DNA of 44,014 bases from Azoarcus sp. (lineage in GTDB: Bacteria > Pseudomonadota > Gammaproteobacteria > Burkholderiales > Rhodocyclaceae): NCBI GenBank assembly GCA_030604735.1, contig JAUVVG010000032.1, positions 1-44,014 on the forward strand, in the 5' to 3' direction. Position 1 is the first letter of the stretch; each line of letters starts with the position of its first letter. Positions 8,654 through 17,383 of the stretch are shown here, in pieces. The position numbers and the translations under genes are program-made. Under the pieces are notes generated by a model that did no database searches, was not told where the DNA came from, and worked only from the letters and a program-made list of their open reading frames with translations.

Positions 8654-9955
8654 ATGAAACTAAGAAAATCATTAACCCTCGTTCCTGCTTTCTTCCTGGC
8701 TAACGTCGTTCAGGCAGACGGCGGCAACGTCACCATCTACGGCAAGCTGGACGCATCGATCGAGATGGTCAACCGGTCGGGCGCCACCCGGGCTGGAACA
8801 CCGGGTCCGACCGGGCTGGGCCTCGGACCAGCAAATCCAGCTTTCGGACAAGGCCCCGGGGTCATCAGCGGAATCAACACACGCAGGCAGAACCGATTGC
8901 AGTCCAACCTCTCTTATATAGGCTTCAGAGGCGAGGAGAAGCTGAGCGCGGACTGGTCCGCAGTATGGCAGATCGAATCCAACGCCGTCATTGATGGCTC
9001 CGGTGGCCCGGTCAGTTATCTTGGCAGCCGCAACACCGGTGTAGGACTGCGCGGCCCGATGGGCACGGTCATGCTCGGCCAGTGGGACACGCCCTACCGC
9101 TGGAGCACCGGACGTCTCAGTCCCTTGGGCGTAGCAGGGGTCGGCTCTTATGCGAGCATGTTCGGCGTACCGAGCGGCGTCTACTCGGTCAATGCCTATC
9201 GCGGCCCGAGTGGCCAACCGGGCGCACCTGGCGACGCGAGTTTCGACCGTCGTGCCGGCGACAGCGTGCAGTACTGGAGCCCGCAATGGAATGGATTCTC
9301 GGTGCGACTCGCCTACTCTGGCAACGAAGGCCGCAGCCCGTCAGGCGCCTCGGCGCCTGCCAAATCCAACCCCCAGTTGCTGAGCGGATACATCGCTTAT
9401 CAAAACGGCCCGCTGTTTGCCACCTATGCGGTCGAGCACCATCGTGACTATTTCGGGACACGACAACTCGGTACTGTCGCACCCGCATCAGCCACCGATA
9501 CCTCGTCGAGCGACATCGGGCACAAATTCGGCATTGGCTACACCTTCGGCGACACCACCCTCGGTTTCGCGGCGGAGCGCCTGAAGTACAAGTCAAGTGG
9601 CGGCACCGGAGCAAACGAACTCAAGTCCTATCGCCGGGATGTGTACGGCCTGTTCGCCTCGCATCGGATCAGTCCGGCCGGTACGGTTCGTGCCACCCTC
9701 ATGCGGGCAGGTGATCCCAAGTGCTCGCTTTACGGCAGCGGAACGTCCTGCTCGGGCAAGGGCTTCGGCGCCACACAGTACATCGTCGGTTACGACCACA
9801 AGCTTTCCAACCGCACCTCGCTCTACGCCCTTTACTCCCATATCGACAACAAGAAGTACGCCGGCTACACCTTCCCGAACAACGGTGTAGTTGCCAACTC
9901 TGCGGTGGGCTCGGATCCCCAGGCCCTCGGCATCGGCATCCGTCACTTTTTCTGA
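8654..9955 (+). CDS. Gram-negative trimeric porin
   Basis: The 433-residue outer-membrane beta-barrel has a signal peptide cleaving after VVQA (about residue 21). It is followed by the porin start VTIYGKLDASIE, the typical YIGFRGEEKL, repeated beta-strand alternation and a C-terminal phenylalanine (GIRHFF) for BAM recognition. This is the Burkholderia/Neisseria general-porin family. GGAGG lies upstream of the ATG at 8654; an in-frame TTG at 8648 is less likely. The substrate-binding gene starts 27 bases after it, so it probably admits the aromatic compound that the ABC importer then takes in. Confidence 0.92.
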   Translation: MKLRKSLTLVPAFFLANVVQADGGNVTIYGKLDASIEMVNRSGATRAGTPGPTGLGLGPANPAFGQGPGVISGINTRRQNRLQSNLSYIGFRGEEKLSADWSAVWQIESNAVIDGSGGPVSYLGSRNTGVGLRGPMGTVMLGQWDTPYRWSTGRLSPLGVAGVGSYASMFGVPSGVYSVNAYRGPSGQPGAPGDASFDRRAGDSVQYWSPQWNGFSVRLAYSGNEGRSPSGASAPAKSNPQLLSGYIAYQNGPLFATYAVEHHRDYFGTRQLGTVAPASATDTSSSDIGHKFGIGYTFGDTTLGFAAERLKYKSSGGTGANELKSYRRDVYGLFASHRISPAGTVRATLMRAGDPKCSLYGSGTSCSGKGFGATQYIVGYDHKLSNRTSLYALYSHIDNKKYAGYTFPNNGVVANSAVGSDPQALGIGIRHFF

Positions 9956-9982
9956 TCTGCTGAAGCGCCAAAGGAGAACATC

Positions 9983-11149
9983 ATGAGAAACAAGATCATC
10001 ACCTTGGTGGCCTGTGCCGCCCTCAGCCTGAGCGCCAGCGCCGCGGACAAGATCAAGGTCGGTTTCCTGAGCACCCTGACCGGCCCGATCAGCGGAATCA
10101 GTTCGGACCTTCGGGATGGATTCAATCTGGTCCTCGAACTCAACGGAGGCAAGTTCGGCGGACTGCCAGCCGAAGTCGTCTTCGGTGACGACCAGCAAAA
10201 CCCCGACGTCGGCAAGCAGGTCTTCGACCGCATGGTGAGACGCGACCGGATAGATATCGTGACCGGCACCATGTTTACCAACGTCATGGCAGCGATCGCC
10301 CCGACCGCCTTTTCGAACAAGGTCTTCTTCATCAATGCCAACGCGGGTCCGGCCGAGTTCGCCGGCGAGAACTGCAATCCGTTCTACTTCAGCACGGCTT
10401 GGCAGGTCGAGAGCATGGACGAGGCAATGGGCAAGTACGTGACCGATAAGGGATTCGAGCGCGTGTTCCTGCTCGCGCCGAATTTTCCGGTCGGGCGCGA
10501 ACACCTGGACGGCTTCAAGCGCATGTACAAGGGGCCTATCGTCGGCGAGACCTATACCCGGCTTGGTCAACTCGATTACAGCGTCGAAATCGGTCAGATT
10601 CGCGCAGCCAAGCCCGACGCCGTGTTCGTGTTCCTGTTCGGCAATATGGGGATCAACTTCATCAAACAGTACCACCAGGCCGGCTTGAGCAACGAGATCC
10701 CACTGTTCGGCCCGGGGTTCACCTTCGATGACGATACGATCCGCGCGGTCGGCGAGCCCATCGTCGGCAGTCTGAACGCATCGCACTGGAACGAGGATTT
10801 TGACAACCCCGCCAACAAGCGTTTTGTCGCCGAGTTCGAGCGTGTCTACAACCGCAAACCGTCAATCTATGCTGCCCAGGGATACGACGCCGCCCAATTG
10901 ATCGACGCTGCGGTCCGCGATGCCGAGGGGCAGATAAAGGACCACGACCGGTTCCGGGCCGCGCTCCTCCAGGCGAACTTCGAGTCGGTGCGCGGAGCAT
11001 TCCGCTTCAACACCAACCAGAACCCCATTCAGAACCTCTACCTGCGCGAGATCGTTCGTGAACCGGACGGCCGTATCGTCAACCGGACGGTGGGACTGCT
11101 TCTCGAGAATCACGAAGATCCCTACGTCGGTCAGTGCGACATGGGCTGA
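9983..11149 (+). CDS. ABC transporter substrate-binding protein, branched-chain amino acid/aromatic acid type
   Basis: The 388-residue periplasmic type I binding protein (Leu/Ile/Val-binding fold) has a signal peptide ending near SASA. VGFLSTLTGPISG follows, then a GDDQQNPDVGKQ segment and YAAQGYDAAQLIDAAV in lobe 2. Two cysteines (ENCNPF and GQCDMG) may form a disulfide. Members of this branch next to ring-cleavage genes bind aromatic acids rather than amino acids, and that substrate class is inferred from the neighbourhood. It is followed by the two permease and two ATPase genes. Confidence 0.92.
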   Translation: MRNKIITLVACAALSLSASAADKIKVGFLSTLTGPISGISSDLRDGFNLVLELNGGKFGGLPAEVVFGDDQQNPDVGKQVFDRMVRRDRIDIVTGTMFTNVMAAIAPTAFSNKVFFINANAGPAEFAGENCNPFYFSTAWQVESMDEAMGKYVTDKGFERVFLLAPNFPVGREHLDGFKRMYKGPIVGETYTRLGQLDYSVEIGQIRAAKPDAVFVFLFGNMGINFIKQYHQAGLSNEIPLFGPGFTFDDDTIRAVGEPIVGSLNASHWNEDFDNPANKRFVAEFERVYNRKPSIYAAQGYDAAQLIDAAVRDAEGQIKDHDRFRAALLQANFESVRGAFRFNTNQNPIQNLYLREIVREPDGRIVNRTVGLLLENHEDPYVGQCDMG

Positions 11150-11193
11150 TACGCCGCCTTCAACCCCATCAACACAGAAGAAAAGGAGGAGCC

Positions 11194-12114
11194 ATGACCG
11201 CTACATTCCTACTGGAGCAGATGCTCAACGGCCTGCAGTTCGGCTTGATGCTGTTCCTTCTGGCCGCGGGGCTGACCCTGGTATTCGGGATCATGAACAT
11301 GATCAATCTGGCGCATGGCTCCCTTTACATGATCGGCGCCTACCTCGCGGCGACGGCGGTGGGGTATACCGGCTCCTTCGTGGCAGGGGTGCTGATCGCA
11401 CTGGCCGGCACCGCAGCCTTTGGCGCCTTGCTCGAATCAAGCCTGCTGCGACGATTCTATGGTCGAGATCATCTGAGTCAGGTCCTGGCGACGTTCGCGC
11501 TCATCCTGATCCTGAACGACGGGGTGAGGATGATCTGGGGCCCCCACGCGATGCTGGTGAATGTTCCTGCACTTGTTTCGGGGCCCATCGAGCTCCTTCC
11601 AGGGCTGCACTACCCAGCCTATCGTCTGGTGGTGATCGCAGTCGGGCTGCTCGTCGCACTCGGGCTCTACTTGCTCGTGGTCCACACCCGCATCGGCATG
11701 CGCATCCGCGCAGGCGCCTCGAATCGCGAAATGGCCAACGCGCTCGGAGGCAACATCTCGGGCCTGTTCACCGTGGTGTTCGCACTGGGTGCCATGCTGG
11801 CGGCCCTGGCCGGCGCGATGCTCGGGCCGGTCCTTGCCGTCGAGGTGGGGATGGGGGAGAGCATCATCATCCTCGCCTTCGTCGTCGTCGTGATCGGCGG
11901 CATAGGTTCCGTCAGAGGCGCACTCATCGGTGCGATCGTCGTCGGCTGCGTGGACACGTTCGGTCGCGCCTTCCTGACCACCATCCTGCGCGAGTTCAGC
12001 TCACCCACTGTTGCGGACAATCTCGGCCCCTCACTCGCGTCGATGTTGATCTACATCGTCATGGCCGCAATCCTGTTCTGGAAACCGCGCGGTTTGTTTC
12101 CGGCCCAGGCTTGA
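11194..12114 (+). CDS. branched-chain-type ABC transporter permease (LivH family)
   Basis: The 306-residue membrane protein has about eight hydrophobic helices and the LivH hallmark FGIMNMINLAHGSLYMIGAY near residue 30. A cytoplasmic loop with GMRIRAGASNREMANALGGN follows, which contacts the ATPases. AAGGAGGAG precedes the ATG at 11194, and the open frame upstream to 11134 overlaps the binding-protein end. It forms one half of the inner-membrane channel with the next gene. Confidence 0.94.
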   Translation: MTATFLLEQMLNGLQFGLMLFLLAAGLTLVFGIMNMINLAHGSLYMIGAYLAATAVGYTGSFVAGVLIALAGTAAFGALLESSLLRRFYGRDHLSQVLATFALILILNDGVRMIWGPHAMLVNVPALVSGPIELLPGLHYPAYRLVVIAVGLLVALGLYLLVVHTRIGMRIRAGASNREMANALGGNISGLFTVVFALGAMLAALAGAMLGPVLAVEVGMGESIIILAFVVVVIGGIGSVRGALIGAIVVGCVDTFGRAFLTTILREFSSPTVADNLGPSLASMLIYIVMAAILFWKPRGLFPAQA

Positions 12115-12132
12115 AAGATCGTGGAGAAACTC

Positions 12133-13176
12133 ATGACTTCGACCCTCGTTTCCATCTCATCAAAAGCAATCGCGTCGGCCGGTGACGCAGCGGGAAAGCG
12201 CAGTTCCCTGGTGCCCACCGTCGCCGGTCTGGGCTTGCTCACAGCACTGCTGCTTTTCCCGTCCATCGCCGCCGCGTTGGATGAGACCTTCTACGTCAGC
12301 TTCGTCACCCGCATCCTGATCTTCGCCCTGGCCGCCTCCAGCCTCAATCTGATTCTGGGTTTCGGCGGCATGGTGAGCTTCGGTCATGCCGCCTTCTTCG
12401 GTGGGGGTGCGTACATCGTCGGCATGCTGTCGATCGAAGTGACGCGCGACATCGGTCTGCTGCCAGGGACTCAAAGCGCCTGGGTCGCCTGGCCGACGAC
12501 GATGTTGGCATGCGCGCTGATGGCCGCCCTCATCGGAGCCATCTCGCTGCGTACGCGAGGCGTCTCCTTCATCATGATCACGCTCGCCTTCGCGCAGATG
12601 ATCTACTACCTCTTCGTATCCCTGAAGACGTATGGCGGCGACGAGGGCATGAACATCGGCACCCGATCGACCATCGGGTTTGGTCTGAGCCTGAGCGACG
12701 ACGCCACGTTCTATTACGTTGTGCTCGCTCTGTTGGTGGTGTCGATGATGCTCTTCAGGCGTCTGGTGCATTCACGCTTCGGTAACGTGATCCGCGGTAT
12801 CCGGGAGAACGAAACGCGCATGGAGGCAATCGGTTATGACACTTACCGCTACAAGCTCGTCTGCTTCGTGATCGCGGGTTCCTTTGCCGGCCTCGCGGGG
12901 GCCTTGCTCGCCAATCAGAACACCTTTGTGAGCCCACGGATGCTGGATTGGCATCAATCCGGCCTGCTCATCATGATGGTGATCCTCGGGGGTGTCGGCC
13001 GTCTTTGGGGGGGCGTCGTGGGTGCCGTCGTCATTCTTCTGCTCGAGGAGATTCTTTCCGAGTACACACTTTACTGGCAATTCTGGCTCGGATCCCTCTT
13101 GCTGTTCCTGATCATCGTGGCGCCCAAGGGCTTGATCGGACTGGCCGACCGGGCCTTCAAAGGAGGACTCAAGTGA
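12133..13176 (+). CDS. branched-chain-type ABC transporter permease (LivM family)
   Basis: The 347-residue inner-membrane protein has multiple hydrophobic helices and the LivM signature LNLILGFGGMVSFGHAAFFG (about residues 70-90). A second conserved segment, RFGNVIRGIRENETRMEAIGY, reaches the ATPases. I chose the ATG at 12133, with GGAG 6 bases upstream; a GTG at 12121 is the alternative. Its stop overlaps the next start (TGATG), so translation is probably coupled. Confidence 0.94.
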   Translation: MTSTLVSISSKAIASAGDAAGKRSSLVPTVAGLGLLTALLLFPSIAAALDETFYVSFVTRILIFALAASSLNLILGFGGMVSFGHAAFFGGGAYIVGMLSIEVTRDIGLLPGTQSAWVAWPTTMLACALMAALIGAISLRTRGVSFIMITLAFAQMIYYLFVSLKTYGGDEGMNIGTRSTIGFGLSLSDDATFYYVVLALLVVSMMLFRRLVHSRFGNVIRGIRENETRMEAIGYDTYRYKLVCFVIAGSFAGLAGALLANQNTFVSPRMLDWHQSGLLIMMVILGGVGRLWGGVVGAVVILLLEEILSEYTLYWQFWLGSLLLFLIIVAPKGLIGLADRAFKGGLK

Positions 13177-13931
13177 TGAACACGCCCTTGCTCAAGGTTG
13201 AGTCGCTGGTCAAGCGATTCGGCGGACTTACGGCAACCGATCAACTTTCACTCGATGTCGCGCAGGGAGAACTCGTTGCCATAATCGGCCCGAACGGCGC
13301 CGGAAAGACCACCCTCCTCTCTCAGCTGTCGGGGGCCATGTTCTCCGACGAAGGGCGCATCCTGTTCGCAGGCGAGGATATCTCCCGACTTCCGGTTCAC
13401 CGCCGCGTGCACAAGGGGCTTGCGCGCTCGTATCAAATCACGAGCATCTTCAAATCATTCACGGTACTGCAGAACGTGGCGCTCGCCGTCCAGTCCCGCT
13501 CCGGAACCAGCATGCGCTTTTGGGCACCGGTCGCTTCAGAACGAGATCTGTTGGAGGCTGCTCTCGCAATCGTCACGGACGTCGGTCTGGAATCAGTGGC
13601 TGAGCGGCCAGCTTCGCAGCTGTCGCATGGTCAGCAACGACAACTCGAATTGGCCATAGCGATTGCCACCGGCCCCCGCCTGTTGCTGCTCGACGAGCCC
13701 ATGGCCGGTATGGGACGGGAAGAAACACTGCGAATGGTGGAGCTCATCCATCGACTCAAGCAGCGGTTCACCATTCTTCTTGTCGAGCATGACATGGACG
13801 CGGTCTTTCGCCTGGCCGACCGCATCGCCGTACTCGTTTATGGCCGCGTCATCGCGACCGGATCGGTCGAGGAGATCCGGAACAACCGCGAGGTCCGCCA
13901 AGCCTATCTCGGAGAGGAGCTCACGGTATGA
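13176..13931 (+). CDS. ABC transporter ATP-binding protein (LivG family)
   Basis: The 251-residue ATPase has Walker A GPNGAGKTT, ABC signature LSHGQQRQLELA, Walker B LLLLDEPMAGM and the H-loop LVEHDMD. AYLGEE near the C terminus is typical of LivG. The start overlaps the LivM stop by one base and its stop overlaps the LivF start by four (ATGA). It drives import by the two permeases. The signature has LSHGQ in place of LSGGQ, which is common in this family. Confidence 0.95.
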   Translation: MNTPLLKVESLVKRFGGLTATDQLSLDVAQGELVAIIGPNGAGKTTLLSQLSGAMFSDEGRILFAGEDISRLPVHRRVHKGLARSYQITSIFKSFTVLQNVALAVQSRSGTSMRFWAPVASERDLLEAALAIVTDVGLESVAERPASQLSHGQQRQLELAIAIATGPRLLLLDEPMAGMGREETLRMVELIHRLKQRFTILLVEHDMDAVFRLADRIAVLVYGRVIATGSVEEIRNNREVRQAYLGEELTV

Positions 13932-14638
13932 GTACCTTGCTGGAAATTGAATCGCTGGAAACGGCGTATGGGAGTAGCCAGGTGTTGTTCGGGATCGATC
14001 TCAAGATCGAGCCCAGCCAGGTCGTCACCTTGCTTGGCCGCAACGGTATGGGCAAGACGACCACGGTGCGATCCATACTGGGTCTGACCCGCGCAAGAGG
14101 CGGAGTCATCCGCTTCAAGGGTGAGGCCGTCACCGCTCGCTCACCCTCCGACATTGCGCGGCGCGGCATCGGGCTCGTCCCCGAAGGACGTCAGATCTTT
14201 CCCAATCTCAGCGTCAAGGAGAATCTCGTCGCCTTCGCATCCAACCGCAGCGGTCGAGCACAACCCTGGACACTCGAGCGGGTATTCGAGCTGTTTCCGC
14301 GCCTGGCCGAACGCCAGAAGAACATGGGGAATCAGCTCTCCGGCGGCGAACAGCAGATGCTCGCGATTGGTCGCGCACTGATGACCAATTCCGAGCTACT
14401 CATCATCGACGAGGCCACCGAAGGACTCGCCCCCTTGATTCGGGTCGAGATCTGGAATTGCCTGAAGGCGCTCAAGGCCATGGGACAGTCGATTCTTGTC
14501 ATCGACAAATACATCCAGGCGCTCATGGAGTTTGCCGACCATCACTATCTCATCGAGCGCGGACAGATCGGCTGGAGCGGCACCACGGCCGATCTGGAAG
14601 CACAGCCTGAGCTATGGGAAAAGTACCTCGGCGTATGA
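13928..14638 (+). CDS. ABC transporter ATP-binding protein (LivF family)
   Basis: The 236-residue ATPase has Walker A GRNGMGKTTT, signature LSGGEQQMLAIGRAL, Walker B LLIIDEATEGLAP and the LivF-typical RRGIGLVPEGRQIFPNLSV. The H-loop position reads VIDKYIQ rather than the usual EQN/EH pattern, so the switch histidine is missing by eye. That is known in some LivF proteins, which are often the less active partner. The gene overlaps LivG by 4 bases and ends the transporter set. Confidence 0.95.
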   Translation: MSTLLEIESLETAYGSSQVLFGIDLKIEPSQVVTLLGRNGMGKTTTVRSILGLTRARGGVIRFKGEAVTARSPSDIARRGIGLVPEGRQIFPNLSVKENLVAFASNRSGRAQPWTLERVFELFPRLAERQKNMGNQLSGGEQQMLAIGRALMTNSELLIIDEATEGLAPLIRVEIWNCLKALKAMGQSILVIDKYIQALMEFADHHYLIERGQIGWSGTTADLEAQPELWEKYLGV

Positions 14639-14668
14639 GCGAGGACGATTAAACGTCAGGAGTCAACA

Positions 14669-15256
14669 ATGTCCGTACCCGCCATCACCACGCTACAGGC
14701 AGAGCATCGATCCCTTGCCGCGGTGCTCGACGCATTTGCATACCTTGTCGATCAAGGCTTGCATGAAAAGACTGGGCAGAACCTGAGCCTGCTCAGACTG
14801 ATCCTCGACTACATCGAAGGGTTTCCAGACCGATACCATCACCCAAAAGAGGATGAACTCCTGTTTCCGCGCATCCGCGCCCGTGCGCCAGAGGCGGCAG
14901 TGCTGCTCGACAGACTCGAAGATCAGCACCAGCGCGGCGCAGAGCTCCTGCGAGCACTCCGCTGGGAGCTGACCTGCCACGAACAGGGGGCACATGCGAA
15001 CTTCGAACCATTCGCCCGACTCGCCCACGAGTATGTGAACTTTTACCTTGATCATATGCGCACGGAAGAGCATGACCTTCTCCCGCTAGCCAGAAGATCT
15101 CTCACCGCAGATGACTGGTCGGAGATCGGGCTCGCATTCGATGAACATATGGACCCGCTCGCCGATGTCACCCGCGACGCCGGCCCGCACGTCCTGTTCG
15201 AAAAAATCCTGCGTCTTGCTCCACCACCGATCGGAGTGGGGCCCGTCAAGCGCTAA
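14669..15256 (+). CDS. hemerythrin-like HHE-domain protein
   Basis: The 195-residue, mostly helical protein carries the di-iron ligand pattern of hemerythrins: His13 (AEHRSL), His57/58 with the acidic residues of YHHPKEDELLFP, His87 (DQHQRG), and His129, Glu133 and His135 (DHMRTEEHD). The family binds O2, NO or iron reversibly. AGGAG precedes the ATG at 14669, 30 bases after livF, so it is probably the last gene of the importer operon. A role in oxygen supply or sensing, or in protecting iron dioxygenases, is inference from position. Confidence 0.88.
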   Translation: MSVPAITTLQAEHRSLAAVLDAFAYLVDQGLHEKTGQNLSLLRLILDYIEGFPDRYHHPKEDELLFPRIRARAPEAAVLLDRLEDQHQRGAELLRALRWELTCHEQGAHANFEPFARLAHEYVNFYLDHMRTEEHDLLPLARRSLTADDWSEIGLAFDEHMDPLADVTRDAGPHVLFEKILRLAPPPIGVGPVKR

Positions 15257-15919
15257 AGCTCAGCTATCCGTTTGCATGTTGGCGGGGACACTGACCGGGT
15301 GGAGCCGCCCTTTTTGCTTGCGCAATACGAAAGCACATCGCGCCACTCTGTTCGCCAAAGTCGCATCACTGCAGTGCCAGGGTCGCGCCCTTTCAACCCC
15401 AGCCCCTGGTCACCGCCTTACCGAACGGTCATGCGCAAGTCCTCTCGATCCGACCAGTCCAGTCGGTTGTATCGTGCATTCCGGCAACGTACCCTCTCAG
15501 ACCGATGATCATGATCACCGACAGGACTCGGAGGTCCGCTGCCGATCGTCATTTCGGTAGCGGACCCGATGAATGGGAAGCTTCGCGCGGAGACCTGCCG
15601 GATAGCCAACGCGTGCAAATCGGCCTCAGCTGTCATTCGCAGGCGGCTGTCTTTGCAGCCGAAATGCGCCGGTTACCTGTCGCTCACTCGCTCGGTTGAG
15701 GCGAGCGGCAGCTTCCCCATGATCCGAACGAGAACTTCCGACCCAATCCCGACTTATTTTGGTTCCTAGTGCTACGGATGACCGGTAACAAGGTACATCA
15801 GCCGCTTGCAATAATGGCGAAGCACCATCTTTCTGATCGCTTAAAAAGTGCGCAAGAATCGGATTGATGTAGATCCATCCGATCATCTATCTTGTCGGCT
15901 CTCGCTATTGGATGCCGCC
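15257..15919. other. 663-base stretch without a convincing gene
   Basis: No frame here has both a ribosome site and recognisable protein content. There is a perfect 6-bp hairpin with a 6-base loop (CGGCTG at 15644-15649, CAGCCG at 15656-15661) within a stretch that may belong to a dispersed non-coding repeat. Base composition turns visibly more A/T-rich from about 15765 into the following transporter gene. It marks the left edge of the accessory patch. Confidence 0.5.
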
Positions 15920-16816
15920 ATGAATGCTGCCAGTCTTGCACGCCTATTACTGCTATCCGCCATATGGGGCGCTTCATTTCTGTTCATGCGGATTGGCGCC
16001 CCTGTGTTGGGGCCATCACTGTTGATCTTCACGCGTGTTGGACTGGCAGCACTATTCTTACTGATGCTGGCTTTTTACCTCAGGAAGTCCCTGAATACGC
16101 CACGCTACTGGAGACATTATCTGGTACTCGGGCTATTCAATTCGGCACTGCCCTTTTTCATGTTTGCCTATGCTGCACAAACGGTTACTGCGTCGATGCT
16201 TTCCATCCTGAATGCAACGGCCCCGATATGGGCAACCGCTATCGGGGCGATCTGGCTACGATCCCGCCCGTCGTCCAAGGCGCTTCTAGGGATGTTGCTC
16301 GGTGTAATCGGAGTCAGCCTGTTAGTTGGGATTGAAACAGTCACATTGCCTGAAGGAGGCACTCTGGCAATTGTCGCTGGTGTCGGGGCAGCGCTTTCAT
16401 ATGGCATTGCCACCACCTACACGAAATCCGCGATATCCGTTGAGCCATTTGCCAACGCGCACGGCAGTATGTGGGCTGCAACGCTGATGCTGGTCCCGTT
16501 TGCCCTGCAAGCCGAACCAATACCGACCATACTCCCGCTGCATGTCATTCTTTCGGTAACCGCCCTCGGCATCGTATGCAGTGGCGTTGCGTATCTGCTT
16601 TATTTCCGACTGATCGCTGACATCGGTGCTGCACCTGCCCTCACCGTTACATTTCTTATCCCGGTGTTTGGCATTCTCTGGGGTACTGTATTCCTCGGGG
16701 AACATGTCGGCTGGCATACGCTAGTAGGTAGCCTGACCATTCTGACAGGCACTGCATTGGTGACAGGCTTTTCCATCACTACAGTCCTGCCAAGAGAGAT
16801 TAATCATGCGGCCTGA
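15920..16816 (+). CDS. DMT-superfamily transporter (EamA domains)
   Basis: The 298-residue inner-membrane protein has ten predicted helices in two EamA repeats. It starts LLLLSAIWGASFLFMRIG and ends with the second-repeat pattern LIPVFGILWGTVFLGE. Such proteins export metabolites, amino acids or drugs; the substrate cannot be told. The ATG at 15920 gives normal family length but has a weak ribosome site. The gene looks lower in GC than the catabolic genes, suggesting separate acquisition. Its end overlaps the broken Ada/Ogt gene start by 11 bases, so the two were probably once an operon. Confidence 0.88.
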   Translation: MNAASLARLLLLSAIWGASFLFMRIGAPVLGPSLLIFTRVGLAALFLLMLAFYLRKSLNTPRYWRHYLVLGLFNSALPFFMFAYAAQTVTASMLSILNATAPIWATAIGAIWLRSRPSSKALLGMLLGVIGVSLLVGIETVTLPEGGTLAIVAGVGAALSYGIATTYTKSAISVEPFANAHGSMWAATLMLVPFALQAEPIPTILPLHVILSVTALGIVCSGVAYLLYFRLIADIGAAPALTVTFLIPVFGILWGTVFLGEHVGWHTLVGSLTILTGTALVTGFSITTVLPREINHAA

Positions 16817-16997
16817 CAACCCAGAACAGGCCCGGCAGTACGTGCTCGTCGCCCGCGCAATCTCGTTCATTCGGGACAATGCCAAACAGCAGCCAAGCTT
16901 GGAGCAGATCGCAGGAGCGACCCATGTCAGCCCTTTCATTTGCAAAGACTATTTGCTGAGTGGGCCGGAGTCTCACCAAAACGGTTCCTTCTGAAGT
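16806..16997 (+). pseudogene. frameshifted 5' fragment of an Ada/Ogt-type gene (AraC-like helix-turn-helix part)
   Basis: The frame from the ATG at 16806 reads ARAISFIRDNAKQQPSL then IAGATHVSPF. From about 16940 the AraC-type continuation HLQRLFAEWAGVSPKRFL is found in another frame, so one base has been lost or gained in the CCTTTCATTTG region. The combined product resembles the N-terminal helix-turn-helix of AraC-linked methylated-DNA-protein-cysteine methyltransferases. The methyltransferase domain is missing, and homology ends where the IS-like sequence starts (about 16998). A sequencing error could explain the frameshift but not the truncation. Confidence 0.72.
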
Positions 16998-17088
16998 TGA
17001 CCCTTTTCCGTGGACACCTGAACCTTACGGATCAAGGAGTCCCAAATGCCTAAAACGCGACCGCCGTACCCGGCCGAATTCCGCCAAC
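16998..17088 (+). mobile_element. left-end remnant of an IS3-like element with the start of its orfA
   Basis: TGACCCTTTTCCGTGGACACC at 16998 looks like an IS3-family terminal sequence. It is followed by AAGGAG and an ATG at 17046 reading MPKTRPPYPAEFRQ, the usual start of an IS3-type helix-turn-helix transposase orfA. Homology stops after about 14 codons, where the sequence becomes the truncated MFS gene on the other strand. The remainder of the element is absent, so it is immobile. Family assignment is by memory of the protein start, not a search. Confidence 0.6.
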
Positions 17089-17089
17089 T

Positions 17090-17227
17090 TCACGTCACGC
17101 CCAGATCCGACTGCATCAACGGCAGGACCGGCGTGAAGGCGAAGCGACCGATCCCCATCGCCACGGCCAGCGCGCCCATACCGGCTACGGCAAGATGCAG
17201 ATCGGAGGGTTGGGCTTCAGGTCGCAT
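17090..17227 (-). pseudogene. 5' fragment of a YbfB/YjiJ-type MFS transporter gene
   Basis: Read from an ATG at 17227, the minus strand gives about 45 residues including AVAGMGALAVAMGIGRFAF and TPVLPLMQSDLG, the first transmembrane segment typical of YbfB/YjiJ-family MFS transporters (about 400 residues when whole). The frame ends at a TGA exactly where the IS3-like fragment begins. The remaining eleven or so helices are missing, so no transporter can be made. Confidence 0.7.
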
Positions 17228-17354
17228 GCCCGCGCTGTAATGCGCTAGCCTTATTGTTATCCATTGAAAAGTTGTGAATGTGACTTCACTCAATGAGAAA
17301 AATTGAACTCGATGAACTCGAGATCCTACGCGGAAGCGCGCCAATCGCTCAAAT

Positions 17355-17383
17355 GGGTGTAAACGGGTGTAGTATTGTCACCC
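17355..17383. promoter_or_regulatory. GGGTG repeat cluster just before the fic start, possible operator
   Basis: GGGTGT occurs at 17355 and again at 17365, one helical turn apart, and the inverse CACCC follows at 17379-17383, immediately before the ATG at 17384. The spacing and position suit a repressor site or a structured leader. No clear ribosome site is seen in front of the start, so the leader may be unusual. Function is inferred. Confidence 0.35.

Noticed and set aside
15626-15886. 86-codon minus-strand frame next to the DMT transporter
   Set aside because: No ribosome site and no recognisable content.
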